Below, piece after piece: positions 1-13,439 of a DNA stretch of 64,000 nt (within the stretch, counting starts at the first letter, position 1; every line of letters starts with the position of its first letter). Source of the DNA: Himantopus leucocephalus. Lineage: Eukaryota > Chordata > Aves > Charadriiformes > Recurvirostridae. Made by a program: the position numbers and the translations under genes. Location of the stretch: NCBI GenBank assembly GCA_003993805.1, contig RSEF01000021.1, positions 4,865,267-4,929,266 of the forward strand, given 5' to 3'. Under the pieces are notes generated by a model. That model was not told the origin of the DNA, did not search any database, and was given only the letters and a program-made list of their open reading frames with translations.

Positions 1-2124
1 AGCGTGCAAAGCACACGCACAAACAAGGGGGAAGGCGCCGTACTTTCTCTATGAGCCACGGAGCCCCACAGGGCCTCCTCCATCCTCCCCCGCCCCACGC
101 ACGCCCTGGCAGACTGCATTAGCCAAACTGGATAGAGGGGATTGGACTTGTTTACAGACACACCGCTAGCTGCTTAAAGGGACTCTAAATCCGTGTTTGA
201 TGTGCAAACCGTCAGCTTTGCTACTGTGCCTTTGTCAAGCAGCCCTGGCTCTGCTCATCCTTGTGTGTGTGTCTCTCTCTCAATTAAGATTAAAAGCGCC
301 TTGTGCCATCATCCGCTCTCAAGGTAAGCCCCTCTGTAGTGCCAGCGCTGTACCCTGTCTGCTGCCTCGCCTTTATCTGATCCATTTGGAAACGACTTTT
401 ATATTCTCATTAGGCTCATCGCCTGCCCTCCCCTCCCACATGCACGCTCCCCCTGAGGCATCTGAGCATACTTGCTCTACCTTTGCAGATGTTGTTAAGC
501 CTCTTACTAAATCTCACCAATGCAGGCTGCCGCTGTATGTTCCTAAGGAAGTACAGACCCCATTATACATACTTTTCCTTTCTTCCTCCATTTGGCATAT
601 TATATCCCCGTCGTGACTGCAATTTAATTAGCACCAAGGAAAGCATTCTCTAGCATTTTCCACTGTAGACCACCACCAGCAGGGAAGGACGCAGCAGAAA
701 ATCAAGTCCACAGGGTCAAGAGAGGAGAGACCATTCTCACCTCCTAGGTAAACCAGCCTGGGAGCTCTGGGCATCACCAAAGTCTATTTTTCCACGTAGG
801 CTCTACATATGTTCCCCCAGCTGCAGTCCTGCAGACTGTCAGCACTTAGGTGAAGTAGCTCCCACCTCTTCCCTGCAAAGGGAGTATCTCTCTGCCCAGA
901 AGCCAACCTTACTTCTCAGCAGCTGCATTATCTAGCTCCAGGTTTAAATAAATAAATAGAATTTTAAAACACTGGCCAGAGAAGTAGGAAGAGATTAAAC
1001 GCAGAAGCTGGATACCAACCCAGCGTAGACATAACCTGTATTTCAAAAGAGGAGCTGGCTATCATTTTGATCAATGAAGAGCAACAGAGCTGGCCGAGGT
1101 GAGTGCCCTTCCTTTACACTACGTTCTCTGGTCCTCCGCAAGAATTTACCGTCTTTCACTCTGTGTTGAAAAGAACAAACACTTGCACACTTGAAATTTG
1201 CACAACTATTTGGTGAACAGATATTTATCCAGGGACTACAGAAACCAGCGCTCTCTGTTTTTCAAGCACAAGAGAGGCAGAGAAAGCAGAAGCGGCAGAA
1301 GTTTACTATTCTTGAAAGTCTGAGGACACGACACTGTCAACAGTCAACCCAAATGAGAAGGAAAGAAGACCAGTAAGAGAGGGTGCAGGCGTGTAAAATC
1401 CTAAACCAGTGAGATGGATTTTCTCGGCCAGTTAAGAATTCAGAGTTACAAACAGGGCAGCTCTTCCCAAAACCCAGGACCCCCTGGGACCTAAGGAAAT
1501 CCAAGTGCATCAGTGGTAATTGTAATAAATCTGTAGTGCAGAGCTGGCCCAACAGACGCAAGTTTGCTCCATGATTAAGAGATCGCTGTAATACCTTAAG
1601 GTCCCCAGTGGGCCAGAGCAGTGAGATACAGCTAACATGCATCAAACACATAAGAATATCTCAATCATTACCACAGCTGACGGTAGCTCCGAAGCCAATC
1701 GATAGGGCAATTAGATTTTATCAGTACACGCCTCTCGGCCACCTACTTCTGCTGTCGCTGCAAAAGCCTCAGTTACCCCTGCCAGTTCCGGGTCTCCAGA
1801 TGACTGAGAAGCACTGGCTGGAGCAGATTTTTGCTTTTTTTGGAGATTTTTTTCTGTTCGTATTCTTTATTTCCTTTAAAGGTCCAGTATCAGGGGACAC
1901 TTCAAGCGTGAGTTAAGCTGTCAGCTACTCTTATCTAGGCGTCTTGCTCCAGTACTCACACTAGCAGGGGGGCACACCACCCATCCCCAAAGCTCTCGTA
2001 TGCTGAATCTCTAGAAGTAGGCTGTAATCCACATCTATCCATACTGTCACAGTGGAACAACATACAGGTCCGGCAGAGAAGTTAGGGAGGATAAGACAGC
2101 AAACTGAGCTCTCTTGTTCTGTCC

Positions 2125-2190
2125 TCATCTGCTTTATGATATTGGGCAAATTTGCCTTTCTGTGCCTTGGTTGACTCATGCACGTCTACA
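2125..2190 (+). repeat. Possible MIR-like core fragment
   Basis: 'gatattgggcaaatttgcct' followed by 'ttctgtgccttggttgactc' resembles the MIR core 'gaccttgggcaagtcactta' and 'ctctgtgcctcagttt'. The fragment is short and diverged, so it stays tentative. Confidence 0.35.
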
Positions 2191-5100
2191 ATGTAGTCGA
2201 AAACTGGTGGAAGGCATTATGCATCTTGCCCAACGTTTCTGATGAAACTTTATTTGCTGGCAACATAACTACCTCCCTTTCCCCTTTATCACTGCAGACT
2301 AGCAATAACAGTCTCTCCATGTTTTATAAGTGTATTTTCAAAGCGCTGTAGCTCTCAGATTTGCTAGCCCAGATTTCTGCAGATGCTAAGCTTGCCAACA
2401 TGCCACAATCACTGCACTGGTCTTAATCACACCTCAGCAAGGCAACAGATAGTATAGACATTTGTTTTTGATGACTACGGACTCTACCTAGCTCTATGCG
2501 CCTCACAAGGTCCAAAATAAAGCGACTCCTTTTGTCCCGGCTATCCCAAGCCCTACAACTGCACCTCCTCTACGCTTATTGTTCCATTGTGGTGGGCTAG
2601 CACCCACCACTGTGGGTTATTGTACTCACTGAGGTGGGTTATTAAATCCTTTTCTAGCCCGGGCCAAATCCTATCCAAGTCTTTCAGGACCCAGTTATAT
2701 TCTAAGTCTTTCAGCTTCTGCTGTCCCAGACCAAGCTCGTCAGTCTCTCTGTTCCCAAATATAACCATCACCATTGACAGTGACCTGTTTTCACTTAAAA
2801 ATTATCCATAAGCCTTCCAAGGATATTAATATCAGTGCTGGTCTTCCAACCAAAAGCCTTCTATGTTCCAGCGACACATCAAGTCTCTTGAACCCCTTCT
2901 GACCTGAACATCAGCCCAGCTCTAGTTTGAACCCCGACTCCAGTCTCACCTATCTCCCAGAACTCATAAAAGCCCCAGAACTAACGATACACCATTATTT
3001 TCCACTAGTTTCAGCCCCTTTCTGCATTTCAAAGAGCATTAAGGATCCAGTAATACTTCTAATTTTCCAGTCCATGCTGTTCAAAACTGTAGCACTGCCT
3101 CTAATCCTGGTTTAACTACAAATCAAGGAACTCCCTCACAGAATTAATCATAAACCAACCAACCCTGCCAACTTCAACCCTATTCCTAACCCCACGGGCC
3201 CTGCAATAATCAAATTTCTTCCATTCGTGCTATCCCTGTTCTCAATCCTCCATTTAGCCTCAGCCATAGCCAAGAAGCCACATACGCTTCTGAGTCCTGT
3301 TTTAGCAGTATGCACTCACCCCTCATCCTGCACATGTAGAATTTGCAGAGCAGTCTCCGGAGCACAGACACTACCGGCTGGGACTGTATGCTCAACTTCA
3401 AACCATAAATGCTAAACCAGCATCAGAAAGCATTGTAGCAGCAGATTCCAACTTACTTTGAGAGCACTGCAGCTTATAGTCACGACTGATGCGGGAGTTT
3501 TTAAACATACCAGCATTAACATCATTTATTCAGCACTGTCCATCTCCAAATGCCTTTTTGAAGGCAAGATTCTCATAACCCAAATACACAGCATTGTTCT
3601 CAAAGGCATACAATGCAAACAGCAGACAACTGGGGGCGCATTTCTTTTTCCATTATTATTGTAACAAAGTGGTTTAAACAACAGCCAGCCTTTTAGACTA
3701 ACCCAACACTAACTCTCTTAAAATGTACGTAGCAATTAGTTATACCATTCTCCCCTTCCACACCTGCCAGTAAAAACAAATAGAACCAAGACATAAACCC
3801 AATACTCAGCATCAGCCACAAATCTCAGCACATTTTGTTTCTGTTCCCTTGACTTCCACGTCCCGGAGGTGGTGACATAGGTACCAGCTCAGCACATGCT
3901 CTCAAGTCAGAGCTGGCAGGTTCTGCGTAGACTTTGGCAAATGAGTCTTCCCTTAATCAAACAAGCATGCAGAGTGAGCCGCCTCCAGACAGTGGGGTAA
4001 AATCAGAGTTAAACTGTCCCTATGGAGATGTGACGATGCTCCCTCTCCCTTTAGATACCTAATCTCCCCACCATCCCTCCCACCTACTCTTTTGCTGGCC
4101 AGCTCTTGTTAGACACACCAAATCTATCACGTCCTGAAAAGCTCCGTCACTTGCTTGGTGGCCTCTTGTGTGAACGAGCCCTCTTCTTTTTCATTGCTCA
4201 GACTTCTGTTGAGGTGAGCCAAGCACTGCTGTCCTTACTGCTACAACATGTGTGCACTACCTATGTTTTACTTTTCTTATTGTTTCTTATGGTTAAGAAG
4301 CCAACCAGAGAACTCAAACATAAATTCTAATAATTAAGAATGAGGACTTCTACATCTGATCTTTTCTACTGCTTAACAGTGATGGCAATGAAAAGTACCC
4401 TTTGCATTTCTGGAACACAAATCTCAAAGAATTTCAGCAACGCTGATCAAGCCCAGCAGTTTCTCTGTAAAGCAAACAATATTGAAAATCATTTTAACAT
4501 ACGGGGTCAACTGAGACATATAGACTCAAGCAAGGTCATACAGAAAAACAAGTATCTCGGGTCAGTTTGGCTCTTAGAGCTGTGGAGCAAAAGCGGCTGT
4601 GGAGATTGGTTAATGAAGAGAATATGGAGATTCAGCTGTGAAAGCGAAGACTGGGAGCTGTCTGTGGCTGCTTTACAGAAAAATCCCCCAGTTCAGCACA
4701 ACACATATACGGGACCAAACACTTTACTGCAGAAGTAGTCACACCGGTACGAATTTCACTGCAGGCAGGAGGAACCTTTCTGGAAAGGGGTCAAGCCTCC
4801 TGCAAAAGGCAAACCAGGTACCTGTCACGTTACTCAGTATCCTCCAAAGACATTCCCAAAGTGTATTAGATGTGGTGTTCCCTTCAGATCCAGGGTTAAG
4901 TTACACAGTCAACAAAATGACTTACAAGAAAATAGGAACAAAACCACAAACACACAGATTTTCAGAAAAGGCCTACATTAACACACGCGGAGAGATCCAG
5001 TTCTGATTTCAAAGGAGAGGGATCACTCAATATAAGAACTAGCATTACTCCCAGTTCTTCCTCAACTTTTATTTATAACCAAAAGCAAATGGTAGATTCT

Positions 5101-5626
5101 GCAAACAACAAGCAGCTCTCTGGTTTATTACCAGTGCCTCACTTGTTGACTGATGCGTATCTACCACCAAAGCACCCTTGCCCACAGCTCCCTTACTGAC
5201 ATCCAGAGAGGCACAGTGCAGGATCCAAGAGGAGCATTTCTGGTTCTGCCATGGTAAATTGAAACCAGGTGAACTTGCCCAAAAAGCCAGGTAGCACTAC
5301 AAAACCAAACAAACATGCTCATAAAGGGCTTGGCAGGCACAGAGACAGCACGGGGAACCTCTGATTAATGAAATTACAAATCAAACCATGCTCTCTGCAA
5401 GGCCTTTCTGCTTCACTTGACACTAACCCTGGGGACATTTCACTTCTTCGCTGGCGCAAGCTCCTTTGCCAGTAGTTTAACACAGACCACTAGATTTGAG
5501 AATAACACAGGGCTGAGATCTCAAAAGGACTTTAACATCACCATGAAATCCTTTCCATGTTAATCTTCAGCCAGAATATTAAAAGCCTTCATATAGCTTA
5601 CTCCAAAGTGTAACACAAACAGCCAC

Positions 5627-5679
5627 AAAAAAAAAAAAAAAAAAAAAAAAGGGGGGAAAAAAAGAAAAAAAATCTAGAN
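5627..5679. repeat. Poly-A / poly-G low-complexity tract ending at an N
   Basis: A 24-base A run is followed by six Gs, more A-rich sequence, and an N at 5679. On the SAMD11 strand it is a T/C tract about 60 bp inside the intron after the 125-bp exon. The length is probably unreliable. Confidence 0.8.
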
Positions 5680-5739
5680 GAAAAAGAGAGGAGGGAAGTC
5701 AACAAACCCAAACCAGAGGGACCCGCTCCAGCTGCTTAC

Positions 5740-5864
5740 CTGCTGCTCCTAAGCCAACGTCGATGCTGTTTCTCTTGAATTCACAGCGGCTCTGGGTCTC
5801 TGGCATAACGAGCTGACGGCTCTGATGCAGGTTGGAGATGATAGTGGAAAGGTCGTTATCACGG
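5740..5864 (-). CDS. SAMD11: SAMD11 internal coding exon, 125 bp (LVMPETQSRCEF block)
   Basis: Seen: on the minus strand a good polypyrimidine tract ends in ttgcag at 5865-5870, and the donor gtaagc begins at 5739. Only one frame is open. Its first base completes the Ser codon left by the 51-bp exon, and it ends one base into a Gly codon. The peptide runs RDNDLSTIISNLHQSRQ, then LVMPETQSRCEFKRNS, then IDVGLGAA. From memory the human counterpart has LPTLISSVHRSRHLVMPEHQSRCEF and IGL at the same places, and the exon length (125 bp) agrees. The region lies in the linker before the SAM domain, and the block may be a short protein-interaction motif (inference). The following human exon begins with a D-LLGKRLGRSP-like sequence. 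I do not find it between 1 and 5739, so it probably lies beyond the left edge. Confidence 0.94.
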
Positions 5865-7534
5865 CTGCAACAGAGCAGAAAAGCACCAAGTTAAGGAAAT
5901 CCTATTTGCCACCACATAATTGATTTTTGTGTGTATGAGCGTATGAGTGTGCGCACGCAAGATTCTTTTGTTTGCCCCTGACATAGCTGTATTTCAAGAA
6001 AGGTTCTCCCCCTCCTACCCATCAGGTTCCTAGGTAACCTCCTCTAGTTTTGGGGATCGGAGACTAAGCGCAAAGCACTTCCCAAACAGCACTCTCATTT
6101 CCCATAAAGGGTTCTGCTGCTGCCAGAGCTCCTGATTTCAGTTTTGCCAGATATAACTTGCGTGGGCCAGAACTTACATCTCAGATGGAAAAACTGAAAG
6201 TGTAGGAATTGGCAGAGCTATTCCAGAATTAATAGGAAACTTGAACTGAAATAACTGATAGTTTTCTATCAGTTGCCATCCTTCTATTCTTAAAAAAAAT
6301 AAGTTTTTCCATTCCATCACTGTTGGAACACAAGACTACTTTATTTACTTGAAAAATAGTTTTTCTTTTTAGAGAGAAACTCACCGTGAACCCGGACATC
6401 AGCATTACTCAGAGCTGAGGGTACAGATTTATTTACAAAACTAATTTTCAACTCTTCACTCTAACAGATTCTGAAACAATGCTCTCTTCCTTCTGGGACA
6501 AGAGAATGCATTAGAGCAGTTCAGCATGATTTTGCCTGCTATCCTTGCATCAGATTGCTGCTAAGTAGGCTAGTTTAGACTTTTTTTCTTTTTTTTTTTT
6601 TTCCCTTCTATGGAGAGGGAGAACACAAATGCAGAGACATTCACTGTAGCAGATACTGCAGTTCAGCTGGCAACTGCTTTTGCTTTCAAACCACTATCCA
6701 CTTGCAAAATATTTCTGAATAAATGATATACTAACACTGAAGAGGAAGAACAAGCTAAAACCTATACGTGATACTAAATGGAAGTGCTGGAATGTCTCCC
6801 TTTTGTTTGTTCGCAGTATATGTTAAATCACCCATCCTTCTAGCACAAGGTGCTTGCCCCAAGCTAAATGTGGCTATTTTTCTTCCTCTCCTCTTTCTAA
6901 ATGGAAGACGACAGCCAGAAGAACCAGAGACACTTACAAAAAATTATACATATTAGAAATACTGCCCTCCCTCCCACATCCACAGCTCCCTCCCAACCTC
7001 TACTCACATGGCAAGTGCACCCACTCTGTGCTGCTGTGACACACAGCACATGACCACCAACTCACTGGTGCAGAGGAGAGTGTCCTCACCTGGGACCAGC
7101 AGGACAACACGGAGGGTGCATTATCTGCAGAATTACCTAGCAATGATCTTCCTTTAAATATCCCCCTCTTATCCCCCCCCTCACCTCCTCCCCACCTGCT
7201 GCACCCCCACCTCCAGGCTATCAGCGCTGGCAACAGGAGCGGATCTGCTCAAATGCTCCAGAGCGCCCATCCCTAGTGCAGAAGCAGGGGCTAATCTGTC
7301 GTCTAGCTCTCTGCTAATCAGATAAGTTTATGACAGAAAGTCTTTAGACAGAGGTACTTTCAGCGGGCGTCTGGCTCCAGATTTTCGCAAGATGTAGCAG
7401 ACAAAAACAGACTCTCATTTCAGCAGCCGCTGTCATGTTCCCTGCTGCTCCCCCCGCGCGCTCCCCCCACCCCCAGTCTCAGCAATGAGATAGGATGCGC
7501 AGATCCCAAAGCCTTTGAGCACCCATTGCATCTT

Positions 7535-7760
7535 CCTCCGCTAAACCAGTTCAGATTCCTCCTTATGCAAGCAGAAGGCTAATTACTTAAGCAAGCCCAC
7601 AGGTGAGTGGGAAGCCCATTTCTCCTGTGCCAAGCAGTTTTGGGTCTTATCCTCTTTTAGCTGCCACCTTTAAGATGCATTATGCAAATATTTTGGTGTC
7701 TTAAGTCATTTATGGGATTAATGTGAAGTGATTATCAGTTCTTTTTAATCATGCCAATCA
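7535..7760. promoter_or_regulatory. Candidate intronic regulatory block (octamer and GGATTA motifs)
   Basis: A dense run of homeodomain/POU-type words: 'gctaattacttaag' (7579-7592), an octamer match TATGCAAAT (7681-7689), GGATTA (7715-7720) and GATTATC (7730-7736). SAMD11 is a photoreceptor gene, and CRX/OTX factors bind GGATTA-type sites, so a role as an enhancer is plausible but only inferred. Sequence conservation could not be tested. Confidence 0.3.
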
Positions 7761-9464
7761 ATAACTGGATGTCAGGGACAGAGGACAAATGCAGATAAAC
7801 GCTGCCATCAGCACAATGCGCAGGAAAGGGCGGAGGAGATGAGCCAGAAGTGCAGAGGGAGAAAGGCAGGGAGTAGGAAGAGAAAAATGGGATAATTACA
7901 TCTTTGCGTTTGCAGAGTGTCTTGCATCCCAATCGAGCCCAAAGCACCTCTGATATGTAAACACGTTAAGAGAGCTGCGAGAAGGAATTGTTTTATCCAC
8001 CACTAAAATGCAACTACCTCTCTTTCTGGAAAAGAGCACAGCAATTCCTTAACATGACTCGATTGTCCAAAACGCAGAGTGCAGAACACCGCGTTATATC
8101 CACTGTAAACTGAAACCAGGAGATCTACGTGGAAGGAAACACTACCACACCAGAAGTTATATTTTTCTTCCCCAACAATCTTACGTTTTTAGGAGATTTT
8201 CCACGGCCTTAAAATTAAAATCATTATGGTATGCAAAGGTGCGTTGGCAAGTTGTAACTCCACACACGAGCAGATGCCACAGCGCTGATAGGTACACTCC
8301 ACAGGCTTTGAATTTAACTCACTCTACCCGTGCAATTAGGCGGGATCCCAGGAAAACATGACTTTGCTGGAATACCTTTGCAGAAGGCAAACCGAACACA
8401 CCGAGGTGACATTGAGGGGAAAGGCTGGAGAAAGACTGGAGATAAGGCAAACAGGCTCAGACAGCTTTTAACGCATCAAACTGTCCCCAGGAGTTGTCCC
8501 TTTTGCCTTAGTGCATGGGAGGTTTGAAGCAGAGACTGCCTTTCTGTTCTGGGCTTGTTCCACGCCTGGCACAATGGGAGGCAGCTTACAGCTGGGGCTC
8601 AGTCTTAGTGCGAGAAAAGAGAGTGAACGGTAACCAGAGCTTCTTATAAAAAAACTGAGATACCTTTCTGCATAGGTGAAGACTTTGAACATTTTTTAAA
8701 ATACGGTAGGCCAAGCTGGCCCCAGCAAATACAGTTCCACAGGGCTGCAATCAGATTCCAGCGATTGTGTGGGCTCTCCAATGAGGGACATACTTGCATA
8801 AGGCTCTGCTTACACCACAGAGTACTTTCTACCACCATGTTGGATCAACAGGATGAAACACCAGCTTTGGTTCTGCAAGCTGACAACTCTGCCACCTCCA
8901 CCTTACCCGTGACTGCATGAGATAGTAGTGAACAAACATCATTTTTACAAGAGACCCTCCTGAGCCTCCACAGAGCAAAGTCCAACTAACTGCTTTCATC
9001 CCAATGCCATTTAATAAAGCTAGTGAAAGTTTAACTTTTGAGTCTCAGTTCTTCAGGTACTCCACCAGTTACTCAATGCTTTAGCCAGGAAGAAGGGCTC
9101 TGCCCAGCTAGCAGCAATTTTCAGCAATTACCCTTCTTTTCCACACTCGCTACCTTGGACTGCAGCACTGCAACTGCCCTCCCAACCCTGAAATCCCGTT
9201 GTCTGCTGCTGGGTGGCCCAGCAGGAGGACGAAAGACACAGCACTACCACAGGCGTTGGGAGACCTGCTTGGTCCATATACCAAAAGTTGCAAAACACGA
9301 GTTACAACTCCAGCCTGGCCAAACTCCTTCACAACTCAGTCCTGCCCAGGCCCTGCCCTTACCCCCAGCCCCGAGCGGAACGCCTCAGCCAAATCACAAT
9401 CGCTGACACCAGCCCTCATCACATCCACCTCAGCACTGCCTCATCCACTTGCCTTAAAAATCCT

Positions 9465-9765
9465 AGAATTATAGAATCGTTTTTGTTGGAAGAGACCTTT
9501 AAGATCAAGTCCAACCCTTAACCTAACACTGCCAAGTTACCACTAAACCATATCCCTCAGCACCACATCTACACATCTTTTAAACACCTCCAGGAATGGT
9601 GACTCCACCACCTCCCTGGGCAGCCTGTTCCAATGCTTGACAACCCTTTCAGTGAATAAATTTTTCCTAATATCCAATCTGAACCTCCCCAGGCACAACT
9701 TCAGGCTGTTTCCTCTTGTCCTATCGCTTGTTACTTGGAAGAAGAGACCGACCCCTACCTTGCTA
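9465..9765 (-). mobile_element. CR1 LINE 3' end, young avian type, 5'-truncated
   Basis: Read on the minus strand this is the 3' UTR end of a chicken-repeat-1 retrotransposon. The plus strand begins with the antisense of the CR1 terminus (atagaatcgtttttgttgg, then agagacctttaagatcaag). It continues through the antisense of the 'cctggaggtg' and 'ggaacaggctgcccagg' landmarks at about 9590-9635, and ends near the antisense of the 'cttccaagtaac' segment. About 300 bp are left, which is typical 5' truncation. Divergence from the consensus I know looks modest. The element shows that the host is a bird and is not domesticated sequence. Confidence 0.92.
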
Positions 9766-11430
9766 GAAACAGCCTAGCATGTTTCTCCATAGAGAAGGGT
9801 TATCTGATAAAATCCAACCCACTCCGGTTGACCCACCCGGGAAGATGGCTGGGAGCCTGGCTCCTGGTGCACAGAGCTGAGCAGTGCAAAGCGCGACCTG
9901 AACATGCGGCACAGCAGAGAAACGAGCCCCTCAGCCCAGCTTACGGGGCATTCTCTGTGTGCTCAACTCGCTCGCAACACAGGACAGTGTTTTCAAAAGA
10001 CAGCAAGTCTCTTGGGGAAAAGGCTATTTGTTCCTCTGGGTTTACACACCACCCAACCTGCTCACAGTAACCCTGTCACATACAGAACAGGCAACAAATT
10101 CACGGGCTGAGGGCTCCGGCAGGCAGAGCCCATGCAGGATTAAAGATCCTTCCCTTGGAGGGAATACAACAGGCAAAAGAATAACCTCAGGACATCAGGT
10201 CAAGATCCGGAACACATACTTTGGGCATACCGACATACACGTAGTAATGCCTAAAACTTGACTGCTTGGGCTGTGACTAATGCAACCAGTCCCTTCCTAG
10301 GCACACGGGGAGGGAAACCGAAATGGGTGCAAGAGCATCCCCTCTGAGGTCCTCATCAGCAAGAGCACAACTCTTGCACGACCACAGTGGGAAGAAGCCC
10401 GCATTAAGGGGATTGGAGAGTGGCTGGTCCTTCCCGTGTAGAGGATTCCCCCATCTGTGTGCTGAAGCCAATAATTCCACCCAGGTGCTCACTTGCAGCC
10501 CCAGCAGGGCAGAGTCACACTCTGCTTTTCCTTTGTCTTGTCTCTGAGCTGCTGCTGGGTGCCTGCATTAACAGGCACCCCCCAAACATGCACTGACACA
10601 TGCACACACAATCAGATTAAAGGTCTGATCCCTTCCAGTAGCATAATATTATATTTTAAAAACCGGATTAGAGAAGGGGGCTTGAGCAAGATACAGATCT
10701 CCTGAAAGGTCAAGGAGGAGACAAATAGCCTTCTGTAGGGCTGCGGGTTGCCATGGCAACATTCAGTTTGCATGGGTTTTGGTAATTAATGGTTTGGGGA
10801 CCCGCAGTACTACAGGTATGTTTCCAAGCAGCAGGGGAACATGTTCTGAGGCATGACTGTCTGGGCACTTCCATCTCATAGCAGCAAGTTTCTCTCCTGC
10901 AGTAAAACGAAGAGTAGAAAACTGAGTCCTTACTGGCAGGGATTCCAGAGGGCACGTGGCTGGTTGGCCACATCCAGATGTGTCTTCCAACTGGGAAGTG
11001 GCCCAGTGTTACTGACAGTCTCCTAAGACCTTTCTTCTGATATCTGGCTCAGGATGATTGAAGCTCTGATCACAAGACACGTTTTTCAGGTATTTCTGCT
11101 ATTTTGGTGGGCAAAGTTTTACAAAAGAACTTGCAGCACTGCAAGATTTTTGAGTCTGAACTTCAAATCCAATACACTTAACCTCAATCCAGAATGCCAA
11201 AATTTGCCCTGTCCTATATCTGAACAGTGAATCTAAACATGTCTAGTAAAGATAAACTCATGTTGTTCCTTTCAGTTACAGCTGATGTGCTGTTGCTCAC
11301 TCTCTATTTGAATCCATCATCCTGTTTTTGCAACATCCTACTTAGCAGCTCTGTAGAGGAATAAAACGTTAAAAAAAGATGAGGATCTCATGTGGCAAAG
11401 AGGTGTGTGATGAGTGCTGATAAAGGAGTA

Positions 11431-11476
11431 AGATCCCATCTTCACAAAGATGCGAGATCCTATCTTCACAAAGATG
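11431..11476. repeat. Two-copy 24-bp direct repeat, each copy with a small hairpin
   Basis: 'agatcccatcttcacaaaga' and 'agatcctatcttcacaaaga', each followed by 'tg', lie 24 bp apart with one mismatch. In each copy 'atctt' pairs with 'aagat' across 'caca'; in copy one the stem is six bases. Confidence 0.75.
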
Positions 11477-13439
11477 TCCCTCCTACTAAGAAATAAGGGA
11501 AAAGTAGCAGCTTCCTAACAGCCCTGTAGACTTCCCTCAAGGCCAACTCTGCAGCTTCGAGAACTGCTGCGAGCGGCACAGACCTTGTAACCAACCTGGC
11601 CTCATAAGGAAGACACTTTAACAAGGAGTAAAGCTGGCAGTGGTGATGTGCAACTGCTTCTTTATTATTGTGCTCCACGTAGCATCAAAGAAGTAACCAT
11701 CCCACCAAACACGCCAAAGATCTAGCCTGCCTTTGCCTTGCCCGTTTATCCACTGAGAAGAACGTCCTAGGCTTTTGCAAGCTGCTTTCCATCCAACAGC
11801 ATTCCCATTCTGCCACTAGGCTCTGTCTTGCTGCCAAAAGCAACAGTCGGAGAAGCGGCTGGATATTATTATGGCTTGGGCAATTTTCAAATCCTAATGA
11901 AGAGAGGGCACAGGAGCAACAGATCCATTTACCAGGAATGCAGGAAAGGTGTGATAAGGGTTTTGCCTAAGCCACAGGCAACTGAGCGGCTCACCAGTGT
12001 ACCACAACTCAGGCCACGCATGGTGCAAGCATCAACCACAAAGGCCCTTTAAAGGGCCAAGTCCAAATGCCTGGATGTAGCATGAAATGAAAGCTGCTCT
12101 CTAACAAAATGGCCTCCTGACCTTGGAGGGTATTTCTGAAAACGCTGTACACTTGACCTGCTATGCTGGCAACAAAAGAAAACTGCAGGGGAGCACAGCA
12201 CAGGAGGGATATGCTGCCGGTTCCCTGCGAGGTCTAGGAAACAAAAAAAGTCCTCATCCTAAACCCTCACACCCACACCCAACATTGTGCAGGACTCTGG
12301 GAGTATAGTCAGGGCAACATGGATGACTGTGCAGCTCAGATACAGATCAGAGCTGACAGTCTAAAATTCCCTGTCACATCCCAACACTGATATAAGAAGC
12401 CCGTTCTGCAAAGCAGCAATGAGACGTACTAATAACTAACGGCTGCAAAAATTACCACTGGAGGGAAAAAAACCACTGCTAATGTTCTCTACGAATGCTT
12501 TGATTGCTGCACTGTCTATGTTTAATGGAACTGACTGGTCCTCTGTCTCCCCCAAAGCTGGTTGTTCTGATGAGACTTTCTGTAATGGCAGTATAATGGT
12601 CCACCAGTGGTCATTTGATAGCCGCACTGCCTACGGGAAAAGGCACTCAAGGGGGGAGAGAGCCACATCAACAACTGGCAGAAACGTCACCCAGACAGAA
12701 GGTGTCTGTTTGGGACAAGATGCCACAGTAATCCATTGACTCATCTGTGGAGTCTGCAGAGAAGCACCTGCAGGTCAACAGCTAAACCAGCAGTACTATC
12801 ACGTCTGGCACACGTTGCATGAGCAACGTCATCTAGTCTAGCTAATGAGCCACAACCTGTGCTCAAGGAAGGAGAAGTCTATGATAGGGACTGCCACTGA
12901 ACTGTCAGATTTGCTAAGTGTGGCCGTCCCCTGGGACGTATAAATGAATTAGGAGCAAGCCCTTTCAGGGAGCCTGTGGCAATCAGACATGCAGCAATCC
13001 TGCGTGACTGACTTCTGGGAACAATCATCTTTTTTTGAGCAACATCTGCACCATAAGCCTCTGACTGGCAGTGTCTGAAGCCAGCAGTTACTGCTCTAAG
13101 ACCCATTCTGGTCCTGTCTTGTCCCCAGGTCCTCATGCTGACCAGCATTTGGACCCTCATTCCAGTCACCTCCCCTCAATCTCAAATGGTCCCAGCAAAC
13201 TCGTCCCTTACATCTGCTGACAGCCATCTTCCCAGCCTGGTTCTGGAGCCAGCCCTGCCAGCACACTTCATGTGCAGTGACTTACAGAAGGGACTAGACA
13301 ATTGGGGCAGACACCTCAGTCTCTTGGCCCCTCGAGGTGCCGACAAATGCCTGTAGGGCACCTGAGTGGAGACATACCACCCTTGAGGTCCTCAGGAGGT
13401 GGCAGCTTCCAGTGATCGTTAACCCAAGCCGGATTCAGA

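Larger units (their letters stand above)
1..5739 (-). other. SAMD11: SAMD11 intron after the 125-bp exon (partial)
   Basis: No exon is supported in this stretch. The next expected SAMD11 exon (about 90 bp in human, as I recall) is not visible, so the intron should continue past base 1. The stretch holds a possibly conserved AT-containing block near 270-330, a MIR-like remnant near 2130-2190, a C-rich strand-asymmetric tract at 2820-3420, and a poly-A tract with an N near 5630-5680. Open frames such as 197-616 and 4340-4738 show no recognisable protein family. Confidence 0.7.

Noticed and set aside
197..616. 139-codon plus-strand open frame starting with a signal-peptide-like stretch
   Set aside because: It lies in what should be SAMD11 intron on the opposite strand, without recognisable homology or cysteine pattern after the hydrophobic start.
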